Assembly (NCBI GenBank): GCA_014379965.1
Contig: JACMKU010000140.1
Coordinates: 1-51,854 of the forward strand
Direction: 5' to 3'
DNA: 51,854 bases
DNA from: Chitinophagaceae bacterium
GTDB lineage: Bacteria; Bacteroidota; Bacteroidia; Chitinophagales; Chitinophagaceae
The position numbers and the translations under genes are program-made. Positions 8,425 to 15,385 of this stretch are shown piece after piece. The notes below the pieces were generated by a model, which saw nothing but the letters and a program-made list of their open reading frames with translations, was not told the origin of the DNA and did no database searches. Numbering within the stretch: position 1 is the first letter of the stretch; every line of letters begins with the position of its first letter.

Positions 8425-8544
8425 TCAACTCTTACAATTGTTGCATGTGCAATTGTCGCCACAGCTACAATTGTTGCAATTGCAATTTGGGTTATCACAT
8501 TTTTGTTCATGTTTCTCGCTCGTTTGATTCAATTCTGATTTCAT
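8425..8544 (-). CDS. 39-residue cysteine-rich metallothionein-like peptide
   Basis: The minus strand encodes 39 residues from an ATG at 8544 to a TGA at 8425. It begins MKSELNQTSEKHEQ; the second half carries eight cysteines at residues 16, 21, 23, 26, 28, 32, 34 and 37, four as two overlapping CxC pairs in CNCNNCSCGDNCTCNNC, with no aromatic residue. This CxC/CxxC pattern matches small metallothioneins, which chelate Cu(I), Zn(II) or Cd(II) in the cytoplasm. It resembles the short fungal copper metallothionein layout more than the larger bacterial BmtA type. There is no signal peptide. The upstream region has CAATTTTG (8587-8580), close to the TAnnTTTG promoter box. Two small exported proteins and DUF3703 follow on the same strand. 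The open frame and cysteine spacing argue strongly for a real gene; metal binding is inference. Confidence 0.72.
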   Translation of the reverse strand: MKSELNQTSEKHEQKCDNPNCNCNNCSCGDNCTCNNCKS

Positions 8545-8603
8545 GATTTTTGTTTTTATTGTTAGATGATTTAATAGAACAAAATTGCGTCGGTTTCGAG
8601 TTT

Positions 8604-8621
8604 GCCTACGGACACGCAGGC
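8604..8621. promoter_or_regulatory. Imperfect palindrome upstream of the cysteine-rich peptide gene
   Basis: GCCTACG, a 4-nt spacer and CGCAGGC form an 18-bp imperfect palindrome about 60 bp upstream of the peptide start. It could be an operator for a metal sensor or a small hairpin. No regulator gene is adjacent, so this is only a candidate. The rest of the gap 8545-8725 shows nothing else recognisable. Confidence 0.25.
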
Positions 8622-8724
8622 GTCAAAAACGGCCAAGAATTAAATGAACAAATCCTTGGAGGTTGAATATGATTAATTCGTTGGCGGGATGTTCATTCCC
8701 ATTGGGTTGCGCACGGATCTATAC

Positions 8725-8750
8725 GAAAAAGCCCTCAAAATTGAGGGCTA
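8725..8750 (-). terminator. Rho-independent terminator of the LytTR two-component operon
   Basis: On the minus strand AGCCCTCAA and TTGAGGGCT form a 9-bp stem with a very short loop, followed directly by TTTTTC. It lies about 120 bp after the response-regulator stop and is correctly oriented to end that transcript. Confidence 0.75.
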
Positions 8751-8796
8751 TGCATTTAGGACTTCTCTAGAAAAAGTTCAGTAATGATAGAGAAGT

Positions 8797-8862
8797 AGGA
8801 ACAGGGCGAGAATCAGAGCGGGCCTGCCCGCCGTAGCGTAAGCGAAGGAGGGAGCGAGGGGG
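8797..8862. repeat. Dispersed GC-rich intergenic repeat, copy 1
   Basis: Positions 8797-8822 match 13761-13786 at 24 of 26 bases (AGGAACAG, GCGAGAA, CAGAGCGGG), and both copies then reach GGGAGCGAGGGGG. Here about 27 extra bases lie between the two shared blocks. The copy sits between the response-regulator stop and its terminator, so it is probably transcribed. Confidence 0.6.
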
Positions 8863-8871
8863 ACGAGACGT

Positions 8872-9615
8872 CTACTCACCATCCTTCATTCCAACGGCCT
8901 TGAAGAATCTTTCTTTGAATTGCACGCCAATAGGAATCTCGAATTTGTCAATCGTTACGCTATTAGATCCAATGGCAGTAATATGTTTTTTGGATACCAG
9001 GAACGAACGGTGAACCTGTATAAAATCGCCACCTGCGTCCGATAACATGATTTCAAATTTAGTCAGCGGAACTAGCGGCATCAACTTCTGTTGGTTTTTT
9101 AATATCACCACCGTATAGTTTTTCATCGCTTCACAGTATAGAATATCATCTAATTGAACTGGGTAATTCTTGCCGTCGGATTTAATAAAAAATACAGGAT
9201 TTTTTTCATGAGCATTAGCAGATCCGGATTTTCTGGCATTTTTAACTACATCGATAGCTTTGTATACGGCCTTCGTAAACCGTTCAAACGAAAATGGCTT
9301 CAGCAAATAATCCACTGCATTCAATTCGTAGCTCTCAACGGCATATTCGGAGTATGCAGTAGTGAAAATTATCGGTTGATGCGGCTGTATGATTTTCAAT
9401 AATTGAAAGCCCGAAAGATTGGGCATGTTGATATCAAGAAAGATAATGTCAACATCGTTATGAGTTCTTAAATAATCAATAGTGCTTAGCGCATTGATAC
9501 GCTCCGCAGCTAAATGCAGTAAAGGCATCTCCTCTATGTAATTAACAACGATCTTTCGGGCAATGGGTTCATCATCCACCACCAGGCAATTATATTTCTC
9601 AGGCTCCATTGACAT
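8872..9615 (-). CDS. LytTR-family response regulator
   Basis: This 247-residue protein has a receiver domain at about residues 8-125 (VVDDEPIAR acid pocket, phospho-acceptor Asp61 in FLDINMP, the Thr/Ser switch in FTTAYSEYA and the conserved Lys in YLLKPF) and a LytTR DNA-binding domain at about 145-240 (FFIKSDGKNYPVQLDDILYCEAMKNYTVV, then FIQVHRSFLVSKKHI). It is the partner of the sensor kinase encoded just upstream, whose 3' end it overlaps by 17 bp (or 11 bp if the second Met at 9609 is used). A strong terminator follows. Related pairs control nearby surface or transport genes; the divergent T9SS-exported propeller gene is a candidate target, but this is inference. Confidence 0.93.
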   Translation of the reverse strand: MSMEPEKYNCLVVDDEPIARKIVVNYIEEMPLLHLAAERINALSTIDYLRTHNDVDIIFLDINMPNLSGFQLLKIIQPHQPIIFTTAYSEYAVESYELNAVDYLLKPFSFERFTKAVYKAIDVVKNARKSGSANAHEKNPVFFIKSDGKNYPVQLDDILYCEAMKNYTVVILKNQQKLMPLVPLTKFEIMLSDAGGDFIQVHRSFLVSKKHITAIGSNSVTIDKFEIPIGVQFKERFFKAVGMKDGE

Positions 9616-10669
9616 CTGTCATTTCTGCTGCTTTCACCAGTTGAAGTTGCAAGTTAATGGTATAGAAATTTTCATTCGTGCTGATTTCAAGCCGGTGCAG
9701 GCGACCGGGGTATAGCACTTCCAGCCTTCTTTTCACATTGGCCAGGCCAATACCATTTGCTGAACTGTTTTTGTCTACATTATGATTATTTCTTATCATC
9801 AGGGTAAACCAATCTTTTTCCAGATCCGTTTTAATGTAGATATTGACTGCCGCCGATTGAACCAGCTTGGAATGTTTGAATGCGTTCTCCATGAATACGA
9901 TCAGAATAAGCGGAGCGATCTGGTATGGCGAGTCTTCTGGAATGTTGTTTTCAAACTCCAGCTTCAAGTCATCTTCAAGCCGCACACGCTCGAGTTCCAT
10001 ATAACTCTTTAATACATTGACTTCATCGTTTATTGCCACCAATGGTTTTTCCGTTTCGTATAAGGAGTGCCTGAGCAGATCGGAAAGACGCAACATCAGA
10101 CCGGGGAGCTTATCTGATTTGTCAACTGCAAGCCCATAAAGGTTGTTCAGCGTGTTGAACAGGAAGTGGGGAGCGATCTGGGACTTAAGGTTGTTGATCT
10201 CGGCCACCAGTTGTTGCTGTTTTCTTTCCGCTTCAAATTGTTGGGCAATGTATCCATCCTTGAAATATTTGCACGAAGTGATGAATAAAAGGTAAACGAA
10301 CATGATCGGCAGGCTGCTGAGTAAGATATTCATAAAAGGGCCACTCTGAAAATTGGCTTCATCCCTTAAATAGTACTGTTGAAAGAGTGTTTTGCCATAC
10401 AAGTATAAAGTCCAGCTTACAGCACCTATGAGAAAATAGAGAAAGAATTTCTTGGTCTCAAAAAAACTGCGGTATAACCACAGAGTAAAATAAACAATAA
10501 AAACAAATATCACCTCCGAGAGCAACATGTACTCCAGGTAAATCCGCTTGTAGTATTTTAAGGTAATGTAGTAAGGCCACAAGCGGAATACCACATACCC
10601 GGTCCAGAATAATGCATGCCACGGCCATCTCTTGTAGAGCAGAAACCTTTTTTGCCTCCATGTATTCAT
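9599..10669 (-). CDS. LytS/YehU-type sensor histidine kinase
   Basis: This 356-residue inner-membrane kinase has four predicted membrane segments (about residues 17-35, 48-68, 75-92 and 113-132), a short coiled coil and a His_kinase domain. The phospho-acceptor is His168 in QIAPHFLFNTLNNLYGL, and the ATP-binding lobe shows FMENAFKHS and GIGLANVKRRLEVLYPG. There is no large sensory domain, so the ligand is probably sensed in or near the membrane. It overlaps and is co-transcribed with its LytTR regulator. The upstream region has TATATTTG at 10699-10692, a good -7 box, although no TTG sits at the ideal distance. The start ATG at 10669 precedes a basic WRQKRFLLYKR segment. Confidence 0.93.
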   Translation of the reverse strand: MNTWRQKRFLLYKRWPWHALFWTGYVVFRLWPYYITLKYYKRIYLEYMLLSEVIFVFIVYFTLWLYRSFFETKKFFLYFLIGAVSWTLYLYGKTLFQQYYLRDEANFQSGPFMNILLSSLPIMFVYLLFITSCKYFKDGYIAQQFEAERKQQQLVAEINNLKSQIAPHFLFNTLNNLYGLAVDKSDKLPGLMLRLSDLLRHSLYETEKPLVAINDEVNVLKSYMELERVRLEDDLKLEFENNIPEDSPYQIAPLILIVFMENAFKHSKLVQSAAVNIYIKTDLEKDWFTLMIRNNHNVDKNSSANGIGLANVKRRLEVLYPGRLHRLEISTNENFYTINLQLQLVKAAEMTDVNGA

Positions 10670-10691
10670 TAGATCCGGGTATTCATTTTTT

Positions 10692-10699
10692 CAAATATA
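10692..10699 (-). promoter_or_regulatory. -7 box of the two-component operon
   Basis: TATATTTG on the minus strand is an exact TAnnTTTG match, 23 nt before the kinase start. No TTG is present 17-23 nt upstream, which would fit a promoter that needs an activator, perhaps one bound at the direct repeats beside it. Confidence 0.35.
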
Positions 10700-10727
10700 A
10701 CCGTTGAATATTTTATGTCGTTAATTA

Positions 10728-10822
10728 TCTGTCCTCAAAAACTTCATTTCGTCCTTTTCCAGTTGTTCAATTCATCCGCAATTGCATGAGTGTGTCACGT
10801 AAACTTTCGATTTGTCCTTTTC
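10728..10822. promoter_or_regulatory. Direct repeats GTCCTTTTC in the kinase/propeller divergent region
   Basis: Two similar 16-bp sites with core GTCCTTTTC lie at about 10745-10760 and 10808-10823, exactly 63 bp apart in register (six helical turns). A weaker GTCCTC copy lies 20 bp to the left at 10731. They sit between the divergent LytTR operon and the exported propeller gene, where a LytTR regulator would be expected to bind. Function is inferred from spacing alone. Confidence 0.35.
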
Positions 10823-10875
10823 TAAAGACAAGCATAACCGGATAGAATACTTTCAATCAACAAACAACTAGCAAT

Positions 10876-12282
10876 ATGAAAAAAATTTTACTATTCGCGG
10901 TAGGAGCATTTTGGATTTTTACTACTAAAGCACAATGGGAAGTTCAAAATCACGGTTTCACCAACGACTCAGTTGGTTTTTATGAAATCTCGCTGCCAGA
11001 CAAAAACACAGCATGGGCTGTCTGTTATGATGGATGGAACGGTTTACTCAGTGGCAAGCCTATACTGGATTTTACCAGGACAGTAGACGGGGGCAATACC
11101 TGGATTACGGGAAAGATGGGAAGCGACAGGACCCTGCGGTTCTCCAACATAAGTGCCATTGATGGTCAGGAAGCATGGGTGGCGATGCACAAAATTGGTC
11201 CCATTCCAGGTAACCTGTTCCTTAGTTTTGGCAAAGGTGGTGGTGTCTTTCATACGAGAGATGCTGGCATTACATGGGAGCAATCCAATCCCGGTGAGCT
11301 TTTCGACGGCAACTCAGTTCCCCGGTTTGTACATTTTAAAGATAAGAACCATGGTGTTGCCATGGGAGATCCTAATGGTGGATATTTTGAAGTGTATACC
11401 ACTAATAATAAAGGCAAGAAATGGAAAAGGGTGCGTCAGGAAGACCTCCCTGCACCACTTGACAATGAGGTTGGCTGGATAAGCGGCCACTCCGTGATAG
11501 GTAATACTATTTGGTTTGGTACTTCAGCGGGAAGAATGTACAAGTCTATTGATTTTGGAAAAAGCTGGACGGTGCACGTTGTTGACCCCTTGCCAGGAAC
11601 CTACGTAAATGAAATTGCTTTTCTCGATGATGGCCTGCGTGGTGTTGCGCATTTAAGGGGCAGGGGCCGCACATTTGTATTCTCCACTTCTGACGGCGGG
11701 CTTACCTGGACAAATTATTTCCAACCTCCCAATTGGAAAAATAGCCGGATGACTGCAGTGCCGGGCACCAATGCATTCGTATCTACAGCTCTTCATGGCA
11801 ACCCAATATTCCAGGGATCAGCGGTTTCCTATGACGTGGGGCTGACCTGGACAGATATCGAACAGGACGCAGATAAGGCAGCATGCAGATTTTTTGATGC
11901 TAATACAGGGTATGCGGGCGGTCTTTATGTAACGGGACATCCTATTTTCGGTGTGGGCGGCCTATATAAATCGGAAATTGTTTTTGAGCTTCCTTCACAG
12001 GAAAACAGGAGCAGACCTGCGGCACAGACTGTGCATGGGAATGAAATGGTTAGACTGTACCCGGTGCCGGCGAATGATGTGATAAATGTTACACTCCAGG
12101 ATGGATTTGGCAACAGCGTGATAAGTATATTAACTGCAGAAGGAAGGGTGGTGGAATCCACAAGATCTTCTGGAGCGAGAACAGTTCAACTGGACGTTAG
12201 TAAATTGCCAGTAGGACTTTACATAGTCAGAATTGCTAACGAAACAAAAACCATCAATAAACCCATATCGATTGTGAGATAA
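10876..12282 (+). CDS. T9SS-exported YCF48/BNR-like beta-propeller protein
   Basis: This 468-residue protein has a signal peptide (MKKILLFAVGAFWIFTTKAQ) and a chain of propeller repeats of the type DGGNTWITG, DAGITWEQS, DFGKSWTVH, DGGLTWTNY and DVGLTWTDI, which resemble sialidase/YCF48-like blades. At the C-terminus (about residues 390-468) is a type A T9SS sorting domain: VRLYPVPANDVINVTL, SILTAEGRVV, LPVGLYIVRI. It should be exported, cross the outer membrane through the type IX system and be anchored or released at the surface. No catalytic residues can be assigned. It is divergent from the LytTR two-component operon with 206 bp between them, and a strong terminator follows. Export route is confident; molecular role is unknown. 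Confidence 0.85.
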   Translation: MKKILLFAVGAFWIFTTKAQWEVQNHGFTNDSVGFYEISLPDKNTAWAVCYDGWNGLLSGKPILDFTRTVDGGNTWITGKMGSDRTLRFSNISAIDGQEAWVAMHKIGPIPGNLFLSFGKGGGVFHTRDAGITWEQSNPGELFDGNSVPRFVHFKDKNHGVAMGDPNGGYFEVYTTNNKGKKWKRVRQEDLPAPLDNEVGWISGHSVIGNTIWFGTSAGRMYKSIDFGKSWTVHVVDPLPGTYVNEIAFLDDGLRGVAHLRGRGRTFVFSTSDGGLTWTNYFQPPNWKNSRMTAVPGTNAFVSTALHGNPIFQGSAVSYDVGLTWTDIEQDADKAACRFFDANTGYAGGLYVTGHPIFGVGGLYKSEIVFELPSQENRSRPAAQTVHGNEMVRLYPVPANDVINVTLQDGFGNSVISILTAEGRVVESTRSSGARTVQLDVSKLPVGLYIVRIANETKTINKPISIVR

Positions 12283-12300
12283 AATTGGGTGATTTTATGA

Positions 12301-12332
12301 AAAAGAGCAACGTCCAACGGTTGCTCTTTTTT
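12301..12332 (+). terminator. Rho-independent terminator after the propeller gene
   Basis: GAGCAAC (12305-12311) pairs with GTTGCTC (12320-12326) across an 8-nt loop, followed by six T residues; preceding A residues extend the stem. It lies about 20 bp after the stop. Confidence 0.85.
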
Positions 12333-12465
12333 ATATAATAACATGAGTTCATGCAAATTTGAATTATGTTTATTCGCTCTTGATTGACCCGATTTTTTTT
12401 AAACAGGGTAGGTCTGCATCTATCGCCGCGACCTGTCTCTCGCCTCAGAAAATGAAATCAGCTAT

Positions 12466-13581
12466 ATGAAACAATACATATTCTTACTCTCGGCCAGTTT
12501 GTTTACTTTTTTTTCATCTGCGCAGGTACCTTATAACGCAGCGATTCCCAATGGCTATACCAAAAAGGCAGTCGTTTCAGAACAGGTAGGCCTTGCCCAG
12601 GTCTCTATAACCTATCATCGTCCTGCAGTAAATGGGCGTGTAGGTAAAATATGGGGACAGGTAGTTCACAAGGGTTTTACCGATCAGGGATTTGGTGACC
12701 GCAGACCAGCGCCATGGCGTGCAGGGGCAAATGAGAATACCATCATAGAATTTCAGGATGATGTGAAGGTGGAGGGCCAGGCGCTGCCTAAAGGAAAATA
12801 TGGATTATTTATCGCTTACGACTCGCTGGAGAGTATTGTTATTTTCTCCAAGAGGATTGATGCCTGGGGTTCGTTTTTTTACAACGAAAAAGAGGATGCT
12901 TTGCGTGTGAAAGTTAAACCCGTCGTTGTAGACAAATCAGTCGAACACCTCAAATATGAGTTTTCAAATCCTACATTAAATTCTGCTGTAGTGGCGTTAT
13001 CGTGGGAAAAACTGTCTATCCCATTTAAGATCGAAGTGGATTACCTGAAGCAACAGTTCAATGCCCTGGTAGCAGAATCGCAAAATCCGCGCGGCTTCAC
13101 ATCACAGGGATTGAACATCGCAGCGAATTGGTGTTTGCAAAATAATTACGAACTGGAGAAAGCACTGGTTTGGTCTACCTTGGCCTCAGGCAATGCTTTT
13201 CCTGGGGACCCCACTTCATTTGCTGCGCTGTCTACCAAGGCAGCCATTCTTGAAAAACTGGGTAAGGGCGACGAGTCAGCAGCCGTTATCAAAACTGCAT
13301 TACCATTCGGCAACGTCGGCCAGCTCCAGCAATTCGGAAGGCAACTCATAGTAGCAAAAAAGAATAAGGCAGCCCTGGAGGTATTTCAATTCAATTACAA
13401 TAAGAACCCGGAACATTTTGTTGCATTGACTGGAATGGCAAGGGGACTATCTGCAAATGGCGAGTATGCGAAAGCACTGGAATTTGCTAACAAAGCATTG
13501 CCGCTGGCGCCTAATGATGCAGCTAAGCAGGCGGTTCAGGGTATGGTTGAAAAGTTGAAGGTGGGGAAGGATATTAATTAA
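12466..13581 (+). CDS. Secreted DUF2911 protein with C-terminal TPR region
   Basis: This 371-residue protein has a signal peptide (MKQYIFLLSASLFTFFSSAQ). Residues 35-175 are DUF2911: VSITYHRPAVNGRVGKIWG, PWRAGANENTIIEF, LPKGKYGLFI, IVIFSKRIDAWGSFFY and a following LKYEF strand. The C-terminal half is helical and TPR-like (LEVFQFNYNKNPEHFVALTGMARGLSANGEYAKALEFANKALPLAPNDAAK). It is predicted periplasmic or surface-exposed. DUF2911 has no assigned biochemical function; it is common and often multicopy in Bacteroidota. It is separated from the propeller gene by a terminator, so it has its own promoter. A hexamer repeat array begins about 20 bp after the stop. Confidence 0.88.
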   Translation: MKQYIFLLSASLFTFFSSAQVPYNAAIPNGYTKKAVVSEQVGLAQVSITYHRPAVNGRVGKIWGQVVHKGFTDQGFGDRRPAPWRAGANENTIIEFQDDVKVEGQALPKGKYGLFIAYDSLESIVIFSKRIDAWGSFFYNEKEDALRVKVKPVVVDKSVEHLKYEFSNPTLNSAVVALSWEKLSIPFKIEVDYLKQQFNALVAESQNPRGFTSQGLNIAANWCLQNNYELEKALVWSTLASGNAFPGDPTSFAALSTKAAILEKLGKGDESAAVIKTALPFGNVGQLQQFGRQLIVAKKNKAALEVFQFNYNKNPEHFVALTGMARGLSANGEYAKALEFANKALPLAPNDAAKQAVQGMVEKLKVGKDIN

Positions 13582-13599
13582 TAGGGGGCTAGATACAAT

Positions 13600-13800
13600 T
13601 TGAGTGCGCGTCCTCGCTCTCGCGCTGTTCCTGTTCCTGTTTCTGTTTCTGTTCCTGTTACTGTTCCTGTTTCTATTGCTGTTCCTGTTTCCGTTTTCTC
13701 TTTCTGTCTTTCTGTTTTCAGTTTCGCCTTAGGGTGAGAAACAGGAACAGGAACAGAAACAGGAACAGAGCGAGAAACAGAGCGGGAGCGAGGGGGTCCC
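13600..13800. repeat. Inverted CTGTTC hexamer repeat between convergent genes
   Basis: The left arm (about 13625-13725) consists of degenerate CTGTTC/CTGTTT hexamers. The right arm (about 13742-13775) carries the complement (CAGGAA, CAGAAA hexamers), so the RNA would fold into a long imperfect hairpin. The right end (13761-13797) contains copy 2 of the dispersed GC-rich repeat also seen at 8797-8862. The array fills almost the whole gap between the DUF2911 gene and sod, which converge here. Confidence 0.75.
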
Positions 13801-13807
13801 AAAAAAA

Positions 13808-14410
13808 TCATCCTTTCGTATATCGCTCCCCCACCTTCTTCCAATCAATCACATTCCAAATTGCCTTCAGATAGTCCGGGCGTTTGTTCTGGTACTTCAG
13901 GTAATAGGCATGTTCCCACACATCAATACCAAGTATCGGTGTCCCTTTTACTTCGGCTACATCCATAAGTGGATTGTCCTGATTAGGAGTTGAGGTCACT
14001 TCAAGTTTGCCATTGTTTACAATGAGCCAGGCCCATCCTGATCCGAATCTTGTAGTACCGGCAGTATTTACTTTCTCCTGCAAGGCTTCGAGAGAGCCGA
14101 ATGCAGACTGGATTGCTTCAGCTAATTTTCCTTCGGGCTTACTGCCTGTAGCGGGTCCAAGTATTTCCCAGAAGAAACTATGATTCCAATGGCCACCGCC
14201 ATTGTTGCGAACAGCTGGAGATATCTTGCCTGCAATCTTAACTATGTCTTCGAGTGACTTGTTTTCGTGTTCAGTTCCGGCAAGAGCTTTATTGAGATTG
14301 TCTACGTAAGCCTGGTGATGTTTGCCATGGTGAATTTCCATTGTCTGTTTGTCGATATGTGGCTCCAAAGCATCGTGCGCATATGGCAGAGAAGGTAAGG
14401 TAAATGGCAT
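13808..14410 (-). CDS. sodA: Superoxide dismutase, manganese-type
   Basis: This 200-residue cytoplasmic enzyme dismutates superoxide to hydrogen peroxide and oxygen. All metal ligands are present: His27 (in [10 protein letters not shown]), His77 ([11 protein letters not shown]), Asp163 and His167 ([10 protein letters not shown]). Gly at about position 72 and the Gln of the TPNQDNPL segment (Gln144) favour the manganese type over the iron type, although cambialistic use cannot be excluded. The length is normal. The upstream region has TAGCTTTG as a -7 box. It is monocistronic, with a hexamer-repeat hairpin just after its stop. Confidence 0.95.
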   Translation of the reverse strand: MPFTLPSLPYAHDALEPHIDKQTMEIHHGKHHQAYVDNLNKALAGTEHENKSLEDIVKIAGKISPAVRNNGGGHWNHSFFWEILGPATGSKPEGKLAEAIQSAFGSLEALQEKVNTAGTTRFGSGWAWLIVNNGKLEVTSTPNQDNPLMDVAEVKGTPILGIDVWEHAYYLKYQNKRPDYLKAIWNVIDWKKVGERYTKG

Positions 14411-14457
14411 AGTTATCTTATTTTAAATGTTGAAAGAATGAATTCTTATAGGGGTAA

Positions 14458-14465
14458 CAAAGCTA
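14458..14465 (-). promoter_or_regulatory. -7 box of the superoxide dismutase promoter
   Basis: TAGCTTTG on the minus strand is an exact TAnnTTTG match about 50 nt before the sod ATG. A TTTC sits about 19 nt upstream instead of the ideal TTTG. Confidence 0.45.
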
Positions 14466-14490
14466 CGGTTGAAAAGTTGATTCGAAAAAT

Positions 14491-14666
14491 CGGGAAGACC
14501 GGAAGTCCGGAAGTCCGAAAGACCTACCGAAGTGTTGAGAAGATCATTACAGTATTGATGCATTAACATCATTGGGTTCCTCGCTTTATTTTTCGCGTGC
14601 ACGATGATAGAAAAATTTTCAATATTCAATCTCGTCTTCCGGTCTTCCGGACTTCAGGTCTTCCCT
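14491..14666. repeat. Inverted CTTCCGGTC-type repeat between sod and the sigma factor gene
   Basis: The left arm (14491-14523) has GGAAGTCC units and the right arm (14634-14666) has CTTCCGG/CTTC units; the two are largely complementary, about 110 bp apart. The unit ACTTCCGGTC is also found twice at 41-80. The 354-bp gap 14411-14764 holds this repeat, the sod promoter and, near 14735, TACTTTAG as a weak -7 box for the sigma factor gene. Confidence 0.6.
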
Positions 14667-14764
14667 GCGGGAATCTGCGGCTTATATCTTTAACCACAAA
14701 CCCCCTCACCTGAATTTTCATTTATTTTTTTTCTTACTTTAGAATCACTAACTGCCAGACTGCC

Positions 14765-15331
14765 TTGGACTCCAAGACTGATCATAACACCGAGAAAACA
14801 CTAGAATGCCTGTTTTCGGAAATATTCCGTCAACACGAACTTCGCTTATACACCCTGGCCTTTCGCCTTACCAAATCAGATCAACTAGCAAAAGACATCA
14901 TACAGGACGTGTTTCTTAAACTATGGGAACACCGCACCCAGATTCATACAATACATAACATGGAAGCATGGCTGTACCGTCTCACGGAGAATCGGGTAAT
15001 AGACTTCCTCCGCAAGGCATCGGCAGACCTGAGGTTGAAGAACACGGTCTGGACCAACATGCAGCAGATAGTGAACGAGGCTGAGTTGTACGTTTCGGCC
15101 AAAGAGTATAGCATGATCATCCAAAAAGCCATCGACCAACTTCCTCCCCAACGACGACTTATCTATCAAATGAATAAAGACGACGGAATGAACTACCAGC
15201 AGATAGCGGATGAACTGCAAATCTCAAGGCATACCGTCAAGAATCAGCTGTTTACCGCCGTTCAGTCTATCCGCCGCTTCCTGGCGAAGAACGTAAAACT
15301 CTATTCCTTATTTTTTTTAGCGGCACAATAG
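14765..15331 (+). CDS. ECF-type RNA polymerase sigma factor
   Basis: This 188-residue sigma factor has region 2 at about residues 20-88 (LRLYTLAFRLTKSDQLAKDIIQDVFLKLWEH, NMEAWLYRLTENRVIDFLRK) and region 4 at about 125-175 (LPPQRRLIYQMNKDDGMNYQQIADELQISRHTVKNQL). It would direct RNA polymerase to the SusC/SusD transport genes when released by its FecR partner. The start is the TTG at 14765; there is no in-frame ATG between the preceding stop and region 2. The FecR gene follows after 54 bp, then SusC and SusD, the classic order for a trans-envelope signalling locus in Bacteroidota. The type is certain; the signal is unknown. Confidence 0.93.
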   Translation: MDSKTDHNTEKTLECLFSEIFRQHELRLYTLAFRLTKSDQLAKDIIQDVFLKLWEHRTQIHTIHNMEAWLYRLTENRVIDFLRKASADLRLKNTVWTNMQQIVNEAELYVSAKEYSMIIQKAIDQLPPQRRLIYQMNKDDGMNYQQIADELQISRHTVKNQLFTAVQSIRRFLAKNVKLYSLFFLAAQ

Positions 15332-15385
15332 GAACATCTCCCGTCTGCTCCGTCTACTGTAGAGAGGCCAATCCCTCGCGCCATT

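Noticed and set aside
8674..8775. About 33-codon plus-strand frame after GGAGG, between the cysteine-rich peptide and the LytTR terminator
   Set aside because: It has a tempting ribosome binding site, but it runs through the terminator stem and has no recognisable features.
14423..14629. 68-residue minus-strand open frame upstream of sod
   Set aside because: It includes the inverted CTTCCGG repeat, and its residues follow that repeat; no family features are present.
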